A stretch of 64,000 bases of DNA from Saccharothrix longispora (GTDB lineage: Bacteria > Actinomycetota > Actinomycetes > Mycobacteriales > Pseudonocardiaceae). Position 1 is the first letter of the stretch. Every line of letters starts with the position of its first letter. The notes under the pieces are model-generated. The model saw nothing but the letters and a program-made list of their open reading frames with translations. It had not been told where the DNA came from and did no database searches. Below are positions 1 to 8,304 of this stretch, one piece after another. Position numbers and translations under genes: made by a program. Location of the stretch: NCBI RefSeq assembly GCF_030852425.1, contig NZ_NSDM01000005.1, forward strand, positions 186,338 through 250,337, read 5' to 3'.

Positions 1-2
1 GC

Positions 3-59
3 GTGCTCGGCTTCGTCGTGCTGGTGCTGCGGCCGACACCCCGGGGTGTCGGGGGTTGA
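3..59 (+). CDS. C-terminal end of a gene entering from the left edge
   Basis: The frame starting at base 3 reads a hydrophobic stretch (VLGFVVLVLRP) and then a short tail before TGA at 57-59. It looks like the last membrane helix of a membrane protein whose body lies outside the window. The fragment is too short to name a family. The other two frames also lack stops over this short stretch, so the assignment rests only on the hydrophobic helix and the terminal stop. Confidence 0.35.
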   Translation: MLGFVVLVLRPTPRGVGG

Positions 60-116
60 CGGACGGCACCGGCCGGCGGCCCGCCCCGGGACCGGGTCGG
101 ACCCGTGCGCCCGGGG

Positions 117-641
117 TTACCCGCCGGGGCGTTCGAGCACCGAGTACACCAGGGCGCCGACCGCGTGGTGCGGCACGAACCCGAGCTTCCCCAGCAGCCG
201 CCCCGACGCCGTGTTGGCCCGGTCGTGACGGGCGACGAGGCGGTCGGCGAGCCCGCGGGCGAACAGCGCGTCGACGACCGCTCCGGCGGCCTCGGTCCCG
301 TACCCGCGCCCCCAGGCGGCCGGGGCGACCCAGTACCCGATCTCCACCGCGGGCACGCCGATGCCCGACTCCCCGACCGACCGCTCGTTCACCGAGACCA
401 GCCCGACGGACGCGCCCGGCGCGTCGAGCACCGCCAGCCAGCCGAACCCCGATCGCCGCCAGTGCTCCAGCGCGGCCTCGTGCTTGGCCGCCACGGTCGC
501 GTCGTCCCACGGCGTGCCGTCGCCGACGTACCGCACGACCTCGGGCAGCGCGGCGAGCGCGCGCAGCCCCTCCAGGTGCTCCGGCGCCCACCGGCGCAGT
601 TCGAGCCGCTCGGTGCGCGCCCACGGGCTGTTCGCGATCAC
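117..641 (-). CDS. GNAT-family N-acetyltransferase (RimJ/RimL type)
   Basis: The 174-residue protein has the layout of a RimJ/RimL-like acetyltransferase: an N-terminal TERLELRRW strand, the core EIGYWVAPAAWGRGYGTEA with the acetyl-CoA loop (GRGYGTEA, about residues 112-119), and the C-terminal NTASGRLLGKLGF motif. Such enzymes transfer an acetyl group from acetyl-CoA to an amine, either a ribosomal-protein N-terminus or a small molecule. The substrate cannot be read from sequence. Translation appears to start at GTG 641, and no strong ribosome-binding site precedes it. The length is normal for the family and all motifs are intact. Confidence 0.88.
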   Translation of the reverse strand: MIANSPWARTERLELRRWAPEHLEGLRALAALPEVVRYVGDGTPWDDATVAAKHEAALEHWRRSGFGWLAVLDAPGASVGLVSVNERSVGESGIGVPAVEIGYWVAPAAWGRGYGTEAAGAVVDALFARGLADRLVARHDRANTASGRLLGKLGFVPHHAVGALVYSVLERPGG

Positions 642-672
642 GGGACCATTGACGCACGTCCGGCGTGCCGCG

Positions 673-1224
673 TCAGCCCCTGCCGGCGATCACCATCACC
701 GACGCCCCGGGTCCGGCGGGCTCGTGGAAGGTGATCCGGTTGCCGAAGGGGTCGGGCACGGTCATGTCCCGGCCCCACGGCTGCGGTTCGACGCCGGGGC
801 GCAGCGGGTAGCGGGTGGCGTGCAGCTCGGCGTGCAGGCGGGTCAGGTCGGAGACCGCGACGCGCACCGCCGAGCCGGGGGTGGCGTCGCCGTGGTGCTC
901 GCTCAGGTGCAGCACGCAACCGCCGCGCGAGACCTGCCGGTACAGCGGCAGGCCGCCCTCGAAGCGGTGCTCCCAGTCGACCCGGAAACCGAGGTAGTCG
1001 CAGTAGAACGCGTGCGCCTGGTCACCGGGGAAGGTGCGCAGGACGGGTACCAGCAGCGGACCGGCGGGTGCGGACAGTGCCGCGTGGCGGGTGTTCCAGT
1101 CGCGGTGGCCGAGCTGGTGCGCGACCAGTTCCAGCGCCCGGGAGTGGGTGATGGCGGTGCCCGAGGCCGCGAGCCCGGCTCGCAACCGGCGCGCCATCGC
1201 CTTGGCGTCGTCGACGGTGGTCAT
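673..1224 (-). CDS. Glyoxalase-superfamily (VOC) protein with helical N-terminal domain
   Basis: The 183-residue protein has a short helical N-terminal domain (residues 1-45, ending GHRDWNTRHA) seen in a subset of glyoxalase-related proteins, followed by a VOC domain. The VOC part shows FYCDYLGFRVDWEHRF, a central HLSEHHGD strand and the closing motif DPFGNRITFHEP typical of bleomycin-resistance/dioxygenase-like folds. The ATG at 1224 is chosen because GGAGGAAG lies about 8 bases upstream; longer readings have no such signal. Family members either bind metal or sequester hydrophobic toxins, and the ligand is unknown here. Confidence 0.85.
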   Translation of the reverse strand: MTTVDDAKAMARRLRAGLAASGTAITHSRALELVAHQLGHRDWNTRHAALSAPAGPLLVPVLRTFPGDQAHAFYCDYLGFRVDWEHRFEGGLPLYRQVSRGGCVLHLSEHHGDATPGSAVRVAVSDLTRLHAELHATRYPLRPGVEPQPWGRDMTVPDPFGNRITFHEPAGPGASVMVIAGRG

Positions 1225-1380
1225 GGTCCGGCTTCCTCCAGCGGCGGTCGCCGGCGGGTCCCCGCGTTGCCGCGGCCTGCCACTGGTCACTGGACCGGGG
1301 TCGGCTGCCTGTCCCACCGGGCGTTCACCAGTGCGCGGAGGGCGGGCCGCCCGGAGCCCACCCCCACGATACCCGCGTGT

Positions 1381-1468
1381 CGTACGTCCAGGCCGCGCGA
1401 GTCGTACGTCCAGGCCGCGCGAGTCGTGCGTTCGCGCCGCGCGAGTCGTGCGTTCGCACCAGGCGGGT
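1381..1468. repeat. Four tandem 22-bp units, the first two identical
   Basis: Units lie at 1381-1402, 1403-1424, 1425-1446 and 1447-1468. Units 1 and 2 are identical, unit 3 differs only in its middle, and unit 4 is more diverged. Each starts CGTRCGT and most end GCGCGAGT; the first two contain the self-complementary CGTACG. The period is not a multiple of three and the array sits between a glyoxalase-like gene and an SMI1/KNR4 gene, both on the minus strand. It is therefore an intergenic repeat and not a protein repeat. Confidence 0.85.
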
Positions 1469-1494
1469 CCACGAGCGGCATCCCGGAGCGGCTT

Positions 1495-1929
1495 TCAGCC
1501 AGGGGTCAAGCCGTCCAGGAACTCCACCCAGCTCTCCCCGACCGGCGTCACGTTGTCCTCGGCGGGCGGCAGGCCGTCATCCGCTTGCCCCTCGTGGTCC
1601 CAGAACCACACCGAGCCGCGATCGCCCGGTCGCAGCGAGATGCCGAAGAGGTTGCCCGCACCGTCGTCGGCAACCGGCAACAACCACGGCGGCACCCGAT
1701 CCCGGTAGGTGTCCAGGCTCTCCCACGTGCCCACGCAGCGGGACGTCCCGCCCAAGCTGAAGATCGAGTCGACTCCGCGGTCGTTCTCGTCGAGTTGACC
1801 ACCGTCCTGCTCCAACAGGTAGTCGCGGTACCGGTCGGGCAGGGCGTGACCGATCCGCTCCTCCAGCCGTGCGATCAGTTCGGGGTCGACCGGCGGTTCG
1901 CGGTGGAGGTACCCGACCGGCACGCTCAT
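1495..1929 (-). CDS. SMI1/KNR4 family protein
   Basis: The 144-residue protein carries the SMI1/KNR4 signature: an N-terminal helix ending IGHALPDRYRDYLLEQDGG (about residues 26-45), a middle IFSLGG strand, and the acidic region GDRGSVWFWDHEGQ. In bacteria this superfamily often supplies immunity proteins against polymorphic toxins, and some members have housekeeping binding roles. No toxin gene is recognisable beside it, so the job is open. The start at ATG 1929 is supported by GGAGGAAG just upstream. Confidence 0.8.
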   Translation of the reverse strand: MSVPVGYLHREPPVDPELIARLEERIGHALPDRYRDYLLEQDGGQLDENDRGVDSIFSLGGTSRCVGTWESLDTYRDRVPPWLLPVADDGAGNLFGISLRPGDRGSVWFWDHEGQADDGLPPAEDNVTPVGESWVEFLDGLTPG

Positions 1930-2010
1930 CCTCTTCCTCCCAGGGGCCGCACTCCGGAACGCCACCCGCACCACGTCATCCTGCACCAGTCGACCGGGTG
2001 GGTCGGGGCT

Positions 2011-2193
2011 TCAGCGGTCGGGGGGCCGGTGCCGGCGCTTGTCGACCGCGCGCATGACGACTCCCCCGAGGAGCAGGACCACTCCTCCTGCCAGGACCGC
2101 CGGGAGCGCACCGGGGGCCTCGTCCCGGAAGGCGACCGAGAGGACCAGCGTGGTCAGCCAGAACGCTCCCGACAGCAGACGCGTAACGGCCAT
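2011..2193 (-). CDS. Small two-helix membrane protein
   Basis: The 60-residue protein has two predicted membrane helices (about residues 5-20 and 30-47) separated by a short acidic loop (FRDEAPG), then a very basic tail (DKRRHRPPDR), which suggests both ends face the cytoplasm. GGAAGGA lies about 8 bases before ATG 2193. I recognise no family. The gene sits between the SMI1/KNR4 gene and the mannanase gene, all on the minus strand. Confidence 0.6.
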   Translation of the reverse strand: MAVTRLLSGAFWLTTLVLSVAFRDEAPGALPAVLAGGVVLLLGGVVMRAVDKRRHRPPDR

Positions 2194-2329
2194 CGGCCAT
2201 CCTTCCCGGGTTCGCATCGTCCACGTCCCGCCGGTGCCGGGCGGGAGGAGGACACTCGTTCGTCCCGGTGACCACGTGCACCTGGTCGTCGATCCGGGCC
2301 GGCTCCACGGCAGCGCCCCTCGTCCACCT

Positions 2330-2374
2330 GCCGGTGTGCGGCGAGCCGGTCGGCGCGGCCCGCCGCACACCGGC
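2330..2374 (-). terminator. Hairpin immediately after the mannanase stop codon
   Basis: A 14-bp perfect inverted repeat (2330-2343 with 2361-2374) flanks a 17-nt loop and starts directly after the stop of the GH26 gene. It has no T-run, as is usual for high-GC actinobacterial terminators. Confidence 0.65.
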
Positions 2375-3766
2375 TCAGGCCGGGGTGCTCCACCTCTGCC
2401 AGGCGTTGGCGTTGCAGTCCCAGACGTGCAGGCGGGTGCCGGCGGCGGTGTTCCCGCCGGGCACGTCGAGGCACCGGCCGGACTGCTGGTTGCGCAGCTG
2501 TCCACTCTGGACCTGCCACCGCTGCGCGCCCGAACCGTTGCAGTCCCACAGCTGCACGGGCGTGCCGTTGGCCGTGCCCTGCCCCGTCACGTCCAGGCAC
2601 TTGCCCAGCGCGCGGAACGTGCCGTCGCCGCCCGCCGTCCACGTCTGCGCCGCCGTGCCGTTGCAGTCCCACAGCTGCACGGGTGTGCCGTTGGCCGTGC
2701 CGGCGCCGGCGACGTCCACGCACTTGCCGCCCGAGCCGGTGATCGGGCCGCCGCGCGCCGTGCCGCCGGGAATGGTGAACTCGCCCTGGTTGAGCACGCG
2801 GGGGTGGAAGTAGCCGGCCTGGATCTCGGCGTTGGAGTTGTTGCCGCGCAACTGCTCGGACCAGACCATGAAGTAGGACCAGCGGGTCTGGCCGTCCAGC
2901 AGGGACGCGTTCGGCACCTTGCCCATCTCGGCGATCGCGATGGGCTTGCCGCCCGCGATGGCCTGCACCTGCTGGTAGTCGGCCTGGCTGGGGTACGGCT
3001 TGTACCAGACGTCGAGCGACACCACGTCCACGTACTGCGCGCCCGGGTAGTAGGCCGCCCAGTCGCCGGCGGGGTTGTCCTGGACGTTCCACACCCAGAT
3101 CAGGTTGTCCAGGCCCTTGCCGGCCAGGTGGTCCCGCGTGATCCGGAACAGCTTCGCGCCGCCGTCCGGGCCGGGCCGGTTGCCCCACCAGTTCCACGAC
3201 TCGTTCATCTCGTGCAGCGGGCGGAACAGCACCGGGACGCCCGCGGCCTTGAGCTGCTGGAGGTAGGGCACGACCTCGTCCAGGCGGCGCTTCCACGCGG
3301 CGTTGAGCGCGGTGCCGTCGGTGACGACCTCGGCGAACTGCCGGTCGCTGATCCGCGTCTTCACGCCGCCGTCGAACTGGCAGCCGCTGCCACCGGTGGG
3401 CGTGCACACGTGCCAGGTCAGGGCGACCAGGGAGCCGTTGGCCCACTCGGTCTTGGCCTGGTCCACGACGCGCTGCCGGTTGGCGACGTCCTCGGGGCGG
3501 AACATCAGGTCGCCGCCCCACAGGCCGGGGTACTGACCGGTGATGTCCTTGACCTGCTGCGTGTACTGGCCCGGCAGGTTCGCGGGTTCCTTGTTGTGCT
3601 GCCCGGAGATGGTGTTGCGGCCGGTGATGGACGCCAGGTGGTCGATCACGGCCTGCCTGGTCGAGGCGGGGAACGCGGAACCCTGCGGCGTGATCGCCAC
3701 CGCGAGGCCGAACGCGGTCAGCAGGGCGAGCAGCGCGGCCGGGACGCGCCGGGGGACGGGGTGCAC
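2375..3766 (-). CDS. Secreted GH26 beta-mannanase with ricin-type lectin domain
   Basis: The 463-residue precursor begins with a signal peptide (VHPVPRRVPAALLALLTAFG, cleavage near residue 31). The GH26 catalytic domain follows (about 35-330). The acid/base is Glu186 in RPLHEMNESW and the nucleophile is Glu280 in PIAIAEMG, matching the family pattern. The C-terminus (about 340-463) is a beta-trefoil with three repeats, each with a C(V/L)DV start, an LWDCN or VWDCN strand and a QxW-type end, typical of CBM13/ricin-B carbohydrate binding. The enzyme should cut beta-1,4-mannan outside the cell. GTG 3766 is chosen because AGGAG lies 7 bases upstream. Upstream are a TTGACA promoter and a LacI gene, a probable regulator. 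Confidence 0.93.
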   Translation of the reverse strand: MHPVPRRVPAALLALLTAFGLAVAITPQGSAFPASTRQAVIDHLASITGRNTISGQHNKEPANLPGQYTQQVKDITGQYPGLWGGDLMFRPEDVANRQRVVDQAKTEWANGSLVALTWHVCTPTGGSGCQFDGGVKTRISDRQFAEVVTDGTALNAAWKRRLDEVVPYLQQLKAAGVPVLFRPLHEMNESWNWWGNRPGPDGGAKLFRITRDHLAGKGLDNLIWVWNVQDNPAGDWAAYYPGAQYVDVVSLDVWYKPYPSQADYQQVQAIAGGKPIAIAEMGKVPNASLLDGQTRWSYFMVWSEQLRGNNSNAEIQAGYFHPRVLNQGEFTIPGGTARGGPITGSGGKCVDVAGAGTANGTPVQLWDCNGTAAQTWTAGGDGTFRALGKCLDVTGQGTANGTPVQLWDCNGSGAQRWQVQSGQLRNQQSGRCLDVPGGNTAAGTRLHVWDCNANAWQRWSTPA

Positions 3767-3910
3767 GGTGTTCTCCTCTTGTCGGACGTGCCGGGGCATG
3801 ACCGGACGATCCGGAGCAGGGTTGAGGTTGAACGCTCCACCTGGCCCGCGCGCACCGTTCGACAGGGATTTCCCCTGTGCACACCGGACAAGACAGGTCT
3901 GGACAAGACA

Positions 3911-3939
3911 AAAGTAGGTGTCTCGCATCACACTGTCAA
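3911..3939 (-). promoter_or_regulatory. Sigma-70-type promoter of the mannanase gene
   Basis: On the minus strand TTGACA (3939-3934) is followed after exactly 17 nt by TACTTT (3916-3911). Transcription would start near 3904, leaving a leader of about 138 nt before GTG 3766. The direct repeat GGACAAGACA lies just downstream of the -10 box, at 3901-3910 and 3886-3895, and is a candidate regulator site. Confidence 0.6.
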
Positions 3940-3986
3940 GACCATCTACTAAAACGCACTAGTGCCGGTCACAGCCGAAACCCCGC

Positions 3987-5024
3987 TCATCGGCGGGGCG
4001 GCGCCGTGGAACCGCGGGGGACGAGGCTCGGCACGTGCGCGCGGTGTGCCGGGGGCGTCACCCCTGCCATCACGTCGAACAGCGTCCCGGCCGCCTGCGC
4101 GCCGAACGAGAACACGTCGTGCCGCATCGCCGACAGCGTCGGGCGCGTGAGCTGGCACAGCTGGGAGTCGTCCCACGCCAGCAGGGACAGGTCACCGGGC
4201 ACGGACAGGCCGAACTCCGCCGCCACTCCCAGCGCCGCGACGGCCATCACGTCGTTGTCGAACACGATCGCCGTGGGCCGTTCGCTCTCCAGCAGCAGGT
4301 TCCGACACGCCCGGCTGCCCTGGTCGGCGGAGAAGTCGGCCACGACGGTGCGCGCCTCCAGGCCCAGCCGGCGGGAGACCTCGGTGAACGCGTCCGTGCG
4401 GATGGCGCTGTGCCCCAGCTCGACCGGCCCGCTGACCCGCGCGACGCGCCGGTGCCCCAGCGCGGCCAGGTAGCGCACGGCCTCCTCGACGGCGGCGGCG
4501 TCGTCCGTCCACACCGAGGTGAACGGCCCGGCCAGGCTCGGGTGCCCCACCACCACCGCGGGCAGCCCGATCGAGGCCAGCGCGTCGATGCGCGGGTCGT
4601 CCACGCGCAGGTCGACCAGGACGCAGCCGTTGACCCGCCCGCCCTGCCACCACTCGCGGTGGACCTCGACCTCGCCGTCGCCCTCCACCAGCCGCAGCAG
4701 CAGCGAGCACGACCGGCGGACGAGCACGCTCTCGATGCCGGAGATGAACTCCATGTAGAACGGCTCCAGCCCGAGCATCCGCGCCGGGCGCGCGATGACC
4801 AGCCCCACCGTGTGCACGGCGCGACCGGCCAGGGACGACGCGGCAAGGTTGGGCCGCCACCCCAGCTCCCGCGCGGCCTCCAGGATGCGCTCGCGCGTGG
4901 ACGCCGACACGCCGGGCTTGTCGTGCAGCGCGATCGTCACCGCCGAGGGCGACACACCGGCCCGCGCGGCGACGTCCTTGATGGTCGCCCTGCGCGCCCC
5001 GCCCACCGCGTCGACCCGTTCCAC
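3987..5024 (-). CDS. LacI-family transcriptional repressor
   Basis: The 345-residue protein has the LacI helix-turn-helix (ATIKDVAARAGVSPSAVTIA) followed by the hinge region, with a periplasmic-binding-like effector domain to the C-terminus (VGLVIARPARML, then IVFDNDVMAVAALG and LSLLAWDDSQLCQLTRPTLS near the end). These proteins release DNA on binding a sugar or oligosaccharide. It lies directly upstream of the secreted mannanase gene on the same strand and probably controls it. GTG 5024 is chosen because the family usually starts close to the DNA-binding helix; an earlier GTG at 5072 would add 16 residues. No convincing palindrome of the usual LacI form is visible in the mannanase promoter. 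Confidence 0.9.
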   Translation of the reverse strand: MERVDAVGGARRATIKDVAARAGVSPSAVTIALHDKPGVSASTRERILEAARELGWRPNLAASSLAGRAVHTVGLVIARPARMLGLEPFYMEFISGIESVLVRRSCSLLLRLVEGDGEVEVHREWWQGGRVNGCVLVDLRVDDPRIDALASIGLPAVVVGHPSLAGPFTSVWTDDAAAVEEAVRYLAALGHRRVARVSGPVELGHSAIRTDAFTEVSRRLGLEARTVVADFSADQGSRACRNLLLESERPTAIVFDNDVMAVAALGVAAEFGLSVPGDLSLLAWDDSQLCQLTRPTLSAMRHDVFSFGAQAAGTLFDVMAGVTPPAHRAHVPSLVPRGSTAPPRR

Positions 5025-5143
5025 GTGCGGCAACCTACCAGCGCGCACCTGCCGACTGTACCGTTCCAGCACGGGTGGTTCCGCCGACGCGGGTGGCGAG
5101 CGCGGAGTGCCGTCATGCGCATCCGATCAGAACGGGCGCGGAT

Positions 5144-5150
5144 TGATACC
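5144..5150. promoter_or_regulatory. TGATACC half-site before the LysR gene
   Basis: TGATACC at 5144-5150 lies 8 bases before the LysR start and recurs at 6065-6071 as part of the inverted repeat upstream of the target operon. The shared half-site suggests autoregulation. Confidence 0.35.
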
Positions 5151-5158
5151 TTCCGGGC

Positions 5159-6052
5159 ATGGCGTTCACGCTGGAGCAGCTGCGCGGGTTCGTCGCGGTG
5201 GCCGATGAGCTGCACTTCGGTCGGGCCGCCGCGCGCCTGAAGATGACCCAGCCGCCGTTGAGCAGGCAGATCCAGAAACTGGAACGCGCGGTCGGCGCGC
5301 AGCTGCTGGTCCGGGACAACCGCAGGGTGACCCTCACCGCCGCCGGCCGGGTCTTCCTGGCGCAGGCGCGGCGGCTGCTGGTGCTGGCCGACGCCGCCCC
5401 CGAGCAGGCGCGCCGGGTGTCGTCGGGCTCCAGCGGCCTGATCCGCGTCGGGTTCACCGCCGCCTCGGCCTACGGCGTGCTGGGCACCCTGCTCAACCGG
5501 CTGTCCGCCGAGCTGCCGGACCTCGACGTCGACCTCGTCGAGATGGTGACCCGCGAGCAGGTCGCCGGCCTGCTCGACGAGGAGGTCGACCTGGGACTGG
5601 CGCGCCCGCCGTTCGACCACGCCACGTTCGGCTCGCGCCTGCTGCACCGGGAGGCGCTGCTCATCGCCGCGCCCACCGGACACCGGCTGCTCGGTGCGGG
5701 GCCGTTGGTCACGGCCGCCGACGTGGCGTCCGAGCCGGTGGTCATGCACTCGCCCACGAAGGCGCGCTACTTCCACGACCTCGTGGTGGGGGCGGTGCCG
5801 ATCGCGCGCGGGAACACCGTGCACGCGGTGAGCCAGGTGCTCACGATGCTGTGGCTGGTGGCGGCGGGCCGGGGTGTCGCGTTCGTGCCGGAGTCCGCGG
5901 CGCGGCTGTCCATCGAGGGCGTGGGGTTCGTGCGTCTGGCCACCGCCGTGCCCGAGCCGGTGGAGTTGCACCTGCTGTGGCTGCGCGCGTCGGCCAACCC
6001 GGCGCTGTGGCGGGTGCTGGGAGCGCTGGAGGACCACGCGCCGCTGCCGTGA
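5159..6052 (+). CDS. LysR-family regulator of the galactarate operon
   Basis: The 297-residue protein has the LysR winged helix-turn-helix at residues 1-60 (LEQLRGFVAVADELHFGRAAARLKMTQPPLSRQIQKLE in two overlapping helices) and a two-lobed co-inducer domain (about 90-295). It sits immediately upstream of, and in the same direction as, the dehydratase genes. LysR proteins usually bind a T-N11-A type inverted repeat beside their target, and ATACC-N5-GGTAT is present at 6067-6081 in the gap to the next gene. The likely effector is galactarate, talarate or a related aldarate (inference from neighbours). Confidence 0.9.
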   Translation: MAFTLEQLRGFVAVADELHFGRAAARLKMTQPPLSRQIQKLERAVGAQLLVRDNRRVTLTAAGRVFLAQARRLLVLADAAPEQARRVSSGSSGLIRVGFTAASAYGVLGTLLNRLSAELPDLDVDLVEMVTREQVAGLLDEEVDLGLARPPFDHATFGSRLLHREALLIAAPTGHRLLGAGPLVTAADVASEPVVMHSPTKARYFHDLVVGAVPIARGNTVHAVSQVLTMLWLVAAGRGVAFVPESAARLSIEGVGFVRLATAVPEPVELHLLWLRASANPALWRVLGALEDHAPLP

Positions 6053-6066
6053 CGTCCGGTCGGCTG

Positions 6067-6081
6067 ATACCGTCAAGGTAT
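6067..6081. promoter_or_regulatory. LysR-type inverted repeat upstream of kdgD
   Basis: ATACC (6067-6071) and GGTAT (6077-6081) form a perfect inverted repeat around five bases, fitting the T-N11-A LysR pattern. It lies between the LysR stop and the start of the dehydratase gene. Confidence 0.55.
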
Positions 6082-6192
6082 TGAGCAATGCGGAACAACA
6101 CTTGGACAGGCATCGTGGCGCGTTCGTACGGTGACGACGACCCCACCGCCCGCGGCACCGCGCGGCGGCCCGCCGGACCGAGGACCGACACC

Positions 6193-7107
6193 GTGACGCT
6201 GATGCCCCCCGACGTTCTCGCCGACCGGCTCGAGTCCGGTCTGCTGTCCTTCCCGGTCACCCACTTCGACGACGCGCTGGAGTTCGACGAGGCCCGGTAC
6301 CGCGAGCACCTGGCCTGGCAGGCCGGGTTCGACGTGGCCGGCCTGTTCGCCGCGGGCGGCACCGGCGAGGTCTTCTCGCTCACCCCGGCCGAAGTCGACC
6401 GCGTGGTCCGGGTCGCCGTGGACGAGGTGGCCGGCGCGGTGCCGGTCGTCGCACCCGCCACCGGCGGGACCGCGTCGTCCGCGGCCCAGGCCAGGGCCGC
6501 CCAGGAGGCGGGCGCCTCCGGCGTGCTGCTGTTCCCGCCGTACCTCACCGAGGCCGGCCCGCGCGGCCTGGTCGAGCACATCACCGCCGTGTGCCGGGCC
6601 ACCGACCTGGGCGTGGTCGTCTACAGCCGGGCCAACGCCGTGCTGTCGGACGCCGTCGTGGCCGAGGCGGCCGACCGCAACCCCAACCTGATCGGCCTCA
6701 AGGACGGCGTCGGCGACATCGAGCGGTTGACCCGCACGTACGCCCGGGTCGGCGACCGGTTGATCTACATCGGCGGGCTGCCCACCGCCGAGACCTTCGC
6801 GCTGCCGCTGCTCCAGCTCGGCATGAGCACGTACTCGTCGGCGCTGTTCAACTTCCTGCCCGAGTTCGCCCTGGAGTTCTACGCCGCGGTCCGCGCCCAG
6901 GACCGCGCCGCCGTCTACCGGATGCTCGACGACTTCGTCATCCCCTACCTCGACATCCGCGACCGCGACCGCGGCTACGCGGTGTCCATCGTCAAGGCCG
7001 GGCTGACCGCAGCGGGCCGCGACGGCGGTCGGGTGCGCCCGCCGCTGAGCGACCTCACGGCGGACGAGCTGGCCGAGCTGACCGCGCTCGTCGGCGAGGT
7101 CTCCTGA
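6193..7107 (+). CDS. kdgD: 5-dehydro-4-deoxyglucarate dehydratase (DHDPS superfamily)
   Basis: From GTG 6193 the protein is 304 residues, the usual KdgD length. It is a class I aldolase-type TIM barrel: [15 protein letters not shown] near the N-terminus, the Tyr of VVVYSRAN (about 144) and the Schiff-base Lys of [11 protein letters not shown] (about 170). KdgD dehydrates and decarboxylates 5-keto-4-deoxyglucarate to alpha-ketoglutarate semialdehyde. The next gene encodes the dehydratase that makes its substrate, which strongly supports the call. GAGG lies about 9 bases before GTG 6193; ATG 6202 is an alternative and ATG 6088 would add an atypical extension. Confidence 0.88.
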   Translation: MTLMPPDVLADRLESGLLSFPVTHFDDALEFDEARYREHLAWQAGFDVAGLFAAGGTGEVFSLTPAEVDRVVRVAVDEVAGAVPVVAPATGGTASSAAQARAAQEAGASGVLLFPPYLTEAGPRGLVEHITAVCRATDLGVVVYSRANAVLSDAVVAEAADRNPNLIGLKDGVGDIERLTRTYARVGDRLIYIGGLPTAETFALPLLQLGMSTYSSALFNFLPEFALEFYAAVRAQDRAAVYRMLDDFVIPYLDIRDRDRGYAVSIVKAGLTAAGRDGGRVRPPLSDLTADELAELTALVGEVS

Positions 7108-7108
7108 C

Positions 7109-8257
7109 GTGGCAGGCCGCTCCCCCGCCGTGCTCGACCGGATCGCCTCGGTGACCCTGTCCTCGGTGACCCTCCCGCTGCCCACCGGCATCAGCGACGC
7201 CAAGGTCCTCACCGGGCGGCAGCGACCGATGACCGAGGTGGCCTTCCTGTTCGCCGAGATCCGCACCGAGGCGGGGCTGGAGGGCGTCGGGTTCGGCTAC
7301 GCCAAGCGCGCCGGCGGCCCGGCCCAGTTCGCGCACGCCCGCGAGGTCGCCCCCGACCTGATCGGCGAGGACCCCAGCGACATCGGGCGGTTGTGGACCA
7401 AGCTGGTGTGGGCGGGCGCGTCGGTGGGCCGCAGCGGCGCGGCCACCCAGGCGCTGGCCGCGATCGACGTGGCGCTGTGGGACCTCAAGGCCAAGCGCGC
7501 GGGCCTGCCGCTGGCCAAGCTGCTCGGCGCGCACCGCGACTCGGTGCGCTGCTACGACACCTCCGGCGGGTTCCTGCACGAGTCGGTGGAGCGGCTCAAG
7601 GACAACGCCACCCGCGCGCTGGAGTCCGGCGTCGGGGGCATCAAGGTGAAGGTGGGCCTGCCGGACCGGGCCGAGGACCTGCGCCGGGTGGCCGCCGTGC
7701 GCGAGCACGTCGGCGACGCCGTGCCGCTCATGGTCGACGCCAACCAGCAGTGGGACCGGCCCACCGCCATGCGCGTGGGCCGTGCGCTGGAGGAGTTCGA
7801 CCTGGTCTGGATCGAGGAGCCGCTCGACGCCTACGACGCCGAGGGCCACGCCCGGCTGGCCGGGGCGCTGGACACCGCCATCGCCGGCGGCGAGATGCTG
7901 ACCAGCGTCGCCGAGCACCACGAGCTGATCAGGCAGGGCGCGGTGGACGTCCTCCAGCCCGACGCGCCGAGGATCGGCGGCATCACCCAGTTCCTCAAGC
8001 TCGCCGCGCTCGCCGAGCACCGCAACCTCCCGATCGCGCCGCACTTCGCGATGGAGATCCACGTGCACCTGGCCGCCGCCTACCCCCTGGAGCCGTGGGT
8101 GGAGCACTTCGACTGGCTGCACCCGCTGTTCGACGAGCGCCTGGCGATCGGCGGCGGGCGGATGCACCTGTCGGACCGCCCCGGTCTGGGCATCACGATG
8201 AGCGACCAGGCCCGCGCCTGGACCGTCGACCGCGTCGTCGTCGACGAGTCCCGCTGA
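7109..8257 (+). CDS. Galactarate/L-talarate dehydratase (enolase superfamily)
   Basis: The 382-residue protein has the full mandelate-racemase-type active site: the KVK pair (Lys179, Lys181), metal ligands Asp210 (MVDANQQW), Glu236 (WIEEPL) and Glu262 (AGGEML), and His312 in APHFAMEIHVHLAAAYP. That last segment and WVEHFDWLHPLFDERL closely resemble what I remember of the characterised L-talarate/galactarate dehydratase, more than glucarate dehydratase. The product, 5-keto-4-deoxyglucarate or its epimer, feeds KdgD one base upstream. GTG 7109 follows the kdgD stop at a 1-nt gap, indicating translational coupling. Confidence 0.85.
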   Translation: MAGRSPAVLDRIASVTLSSVTLPLPTGISDAKVLTGRQRPMTEVAFLFAEIRTEAGLEGVGFGYAKRAGGPAQFAHAREVAPDLIGEDPSDIGRLWTKLVWAGASVGRSGAATQALAAIDVALWDLKAKRAGLPLAKLLGAHRDSVRCYDTSGGFLHESVERLKDNATRALESGVGGIKVKVGLPDRAEDLRRVAAVREHVGDAVPLMVDANQQWDRPTAMRVGRALEEFDLVWIEEPLDAYDAEGHARLAGALDTAIAGGEMLTSVAEHHELIRQGAVDVLQPDAPRIGGITQFLKLAALAEHRNLPIAPHFAMEIHVHLAAAYPLEPWVEHFDWLHPLFDERLAIGGGRMHLSDRPGLGITMSDQARAWTVDRVVVDESR

Positions 8258-8280
8258 CCGTCCCCGGTGGAGGAGACCCG

Positions 8281-8304
8281 ATGACGGCGCGGGCGGTGGC
8301 GTGA
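8281..8304 (+). CDS. Seven-codon leader-like reading frame
   Basis: ATG at 8281, preceded by GGAGGAG at good spacing, opens a seven-codon frame (MTARAVA) that stops at TGA 8302-8304 and overlaps the GTG of the transporter gene by 4 bases. It may be a coupling leader that delivers ribosomes to the transporter start, or the relic of an older start. The peptide has no recognisable function. Confidence 0.35.
   Translation: MTARAVA

Noticed and set aside
1381..1468. Tandem units as a possible CRISPR array
   Set aside because: Units are directly adjacent with no spacers, and there are no cas genes.
361..2271. A 636-codon plus-strand open frame across three minus-strand genes
   Set aside because: It is the antisense shadow of GNAT, glyoxalase-like and SMI1/KNR4 genes. 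It has no coherent domains and a composition dominated by Arg, Gly and Val as expected for GC-rich antisense.
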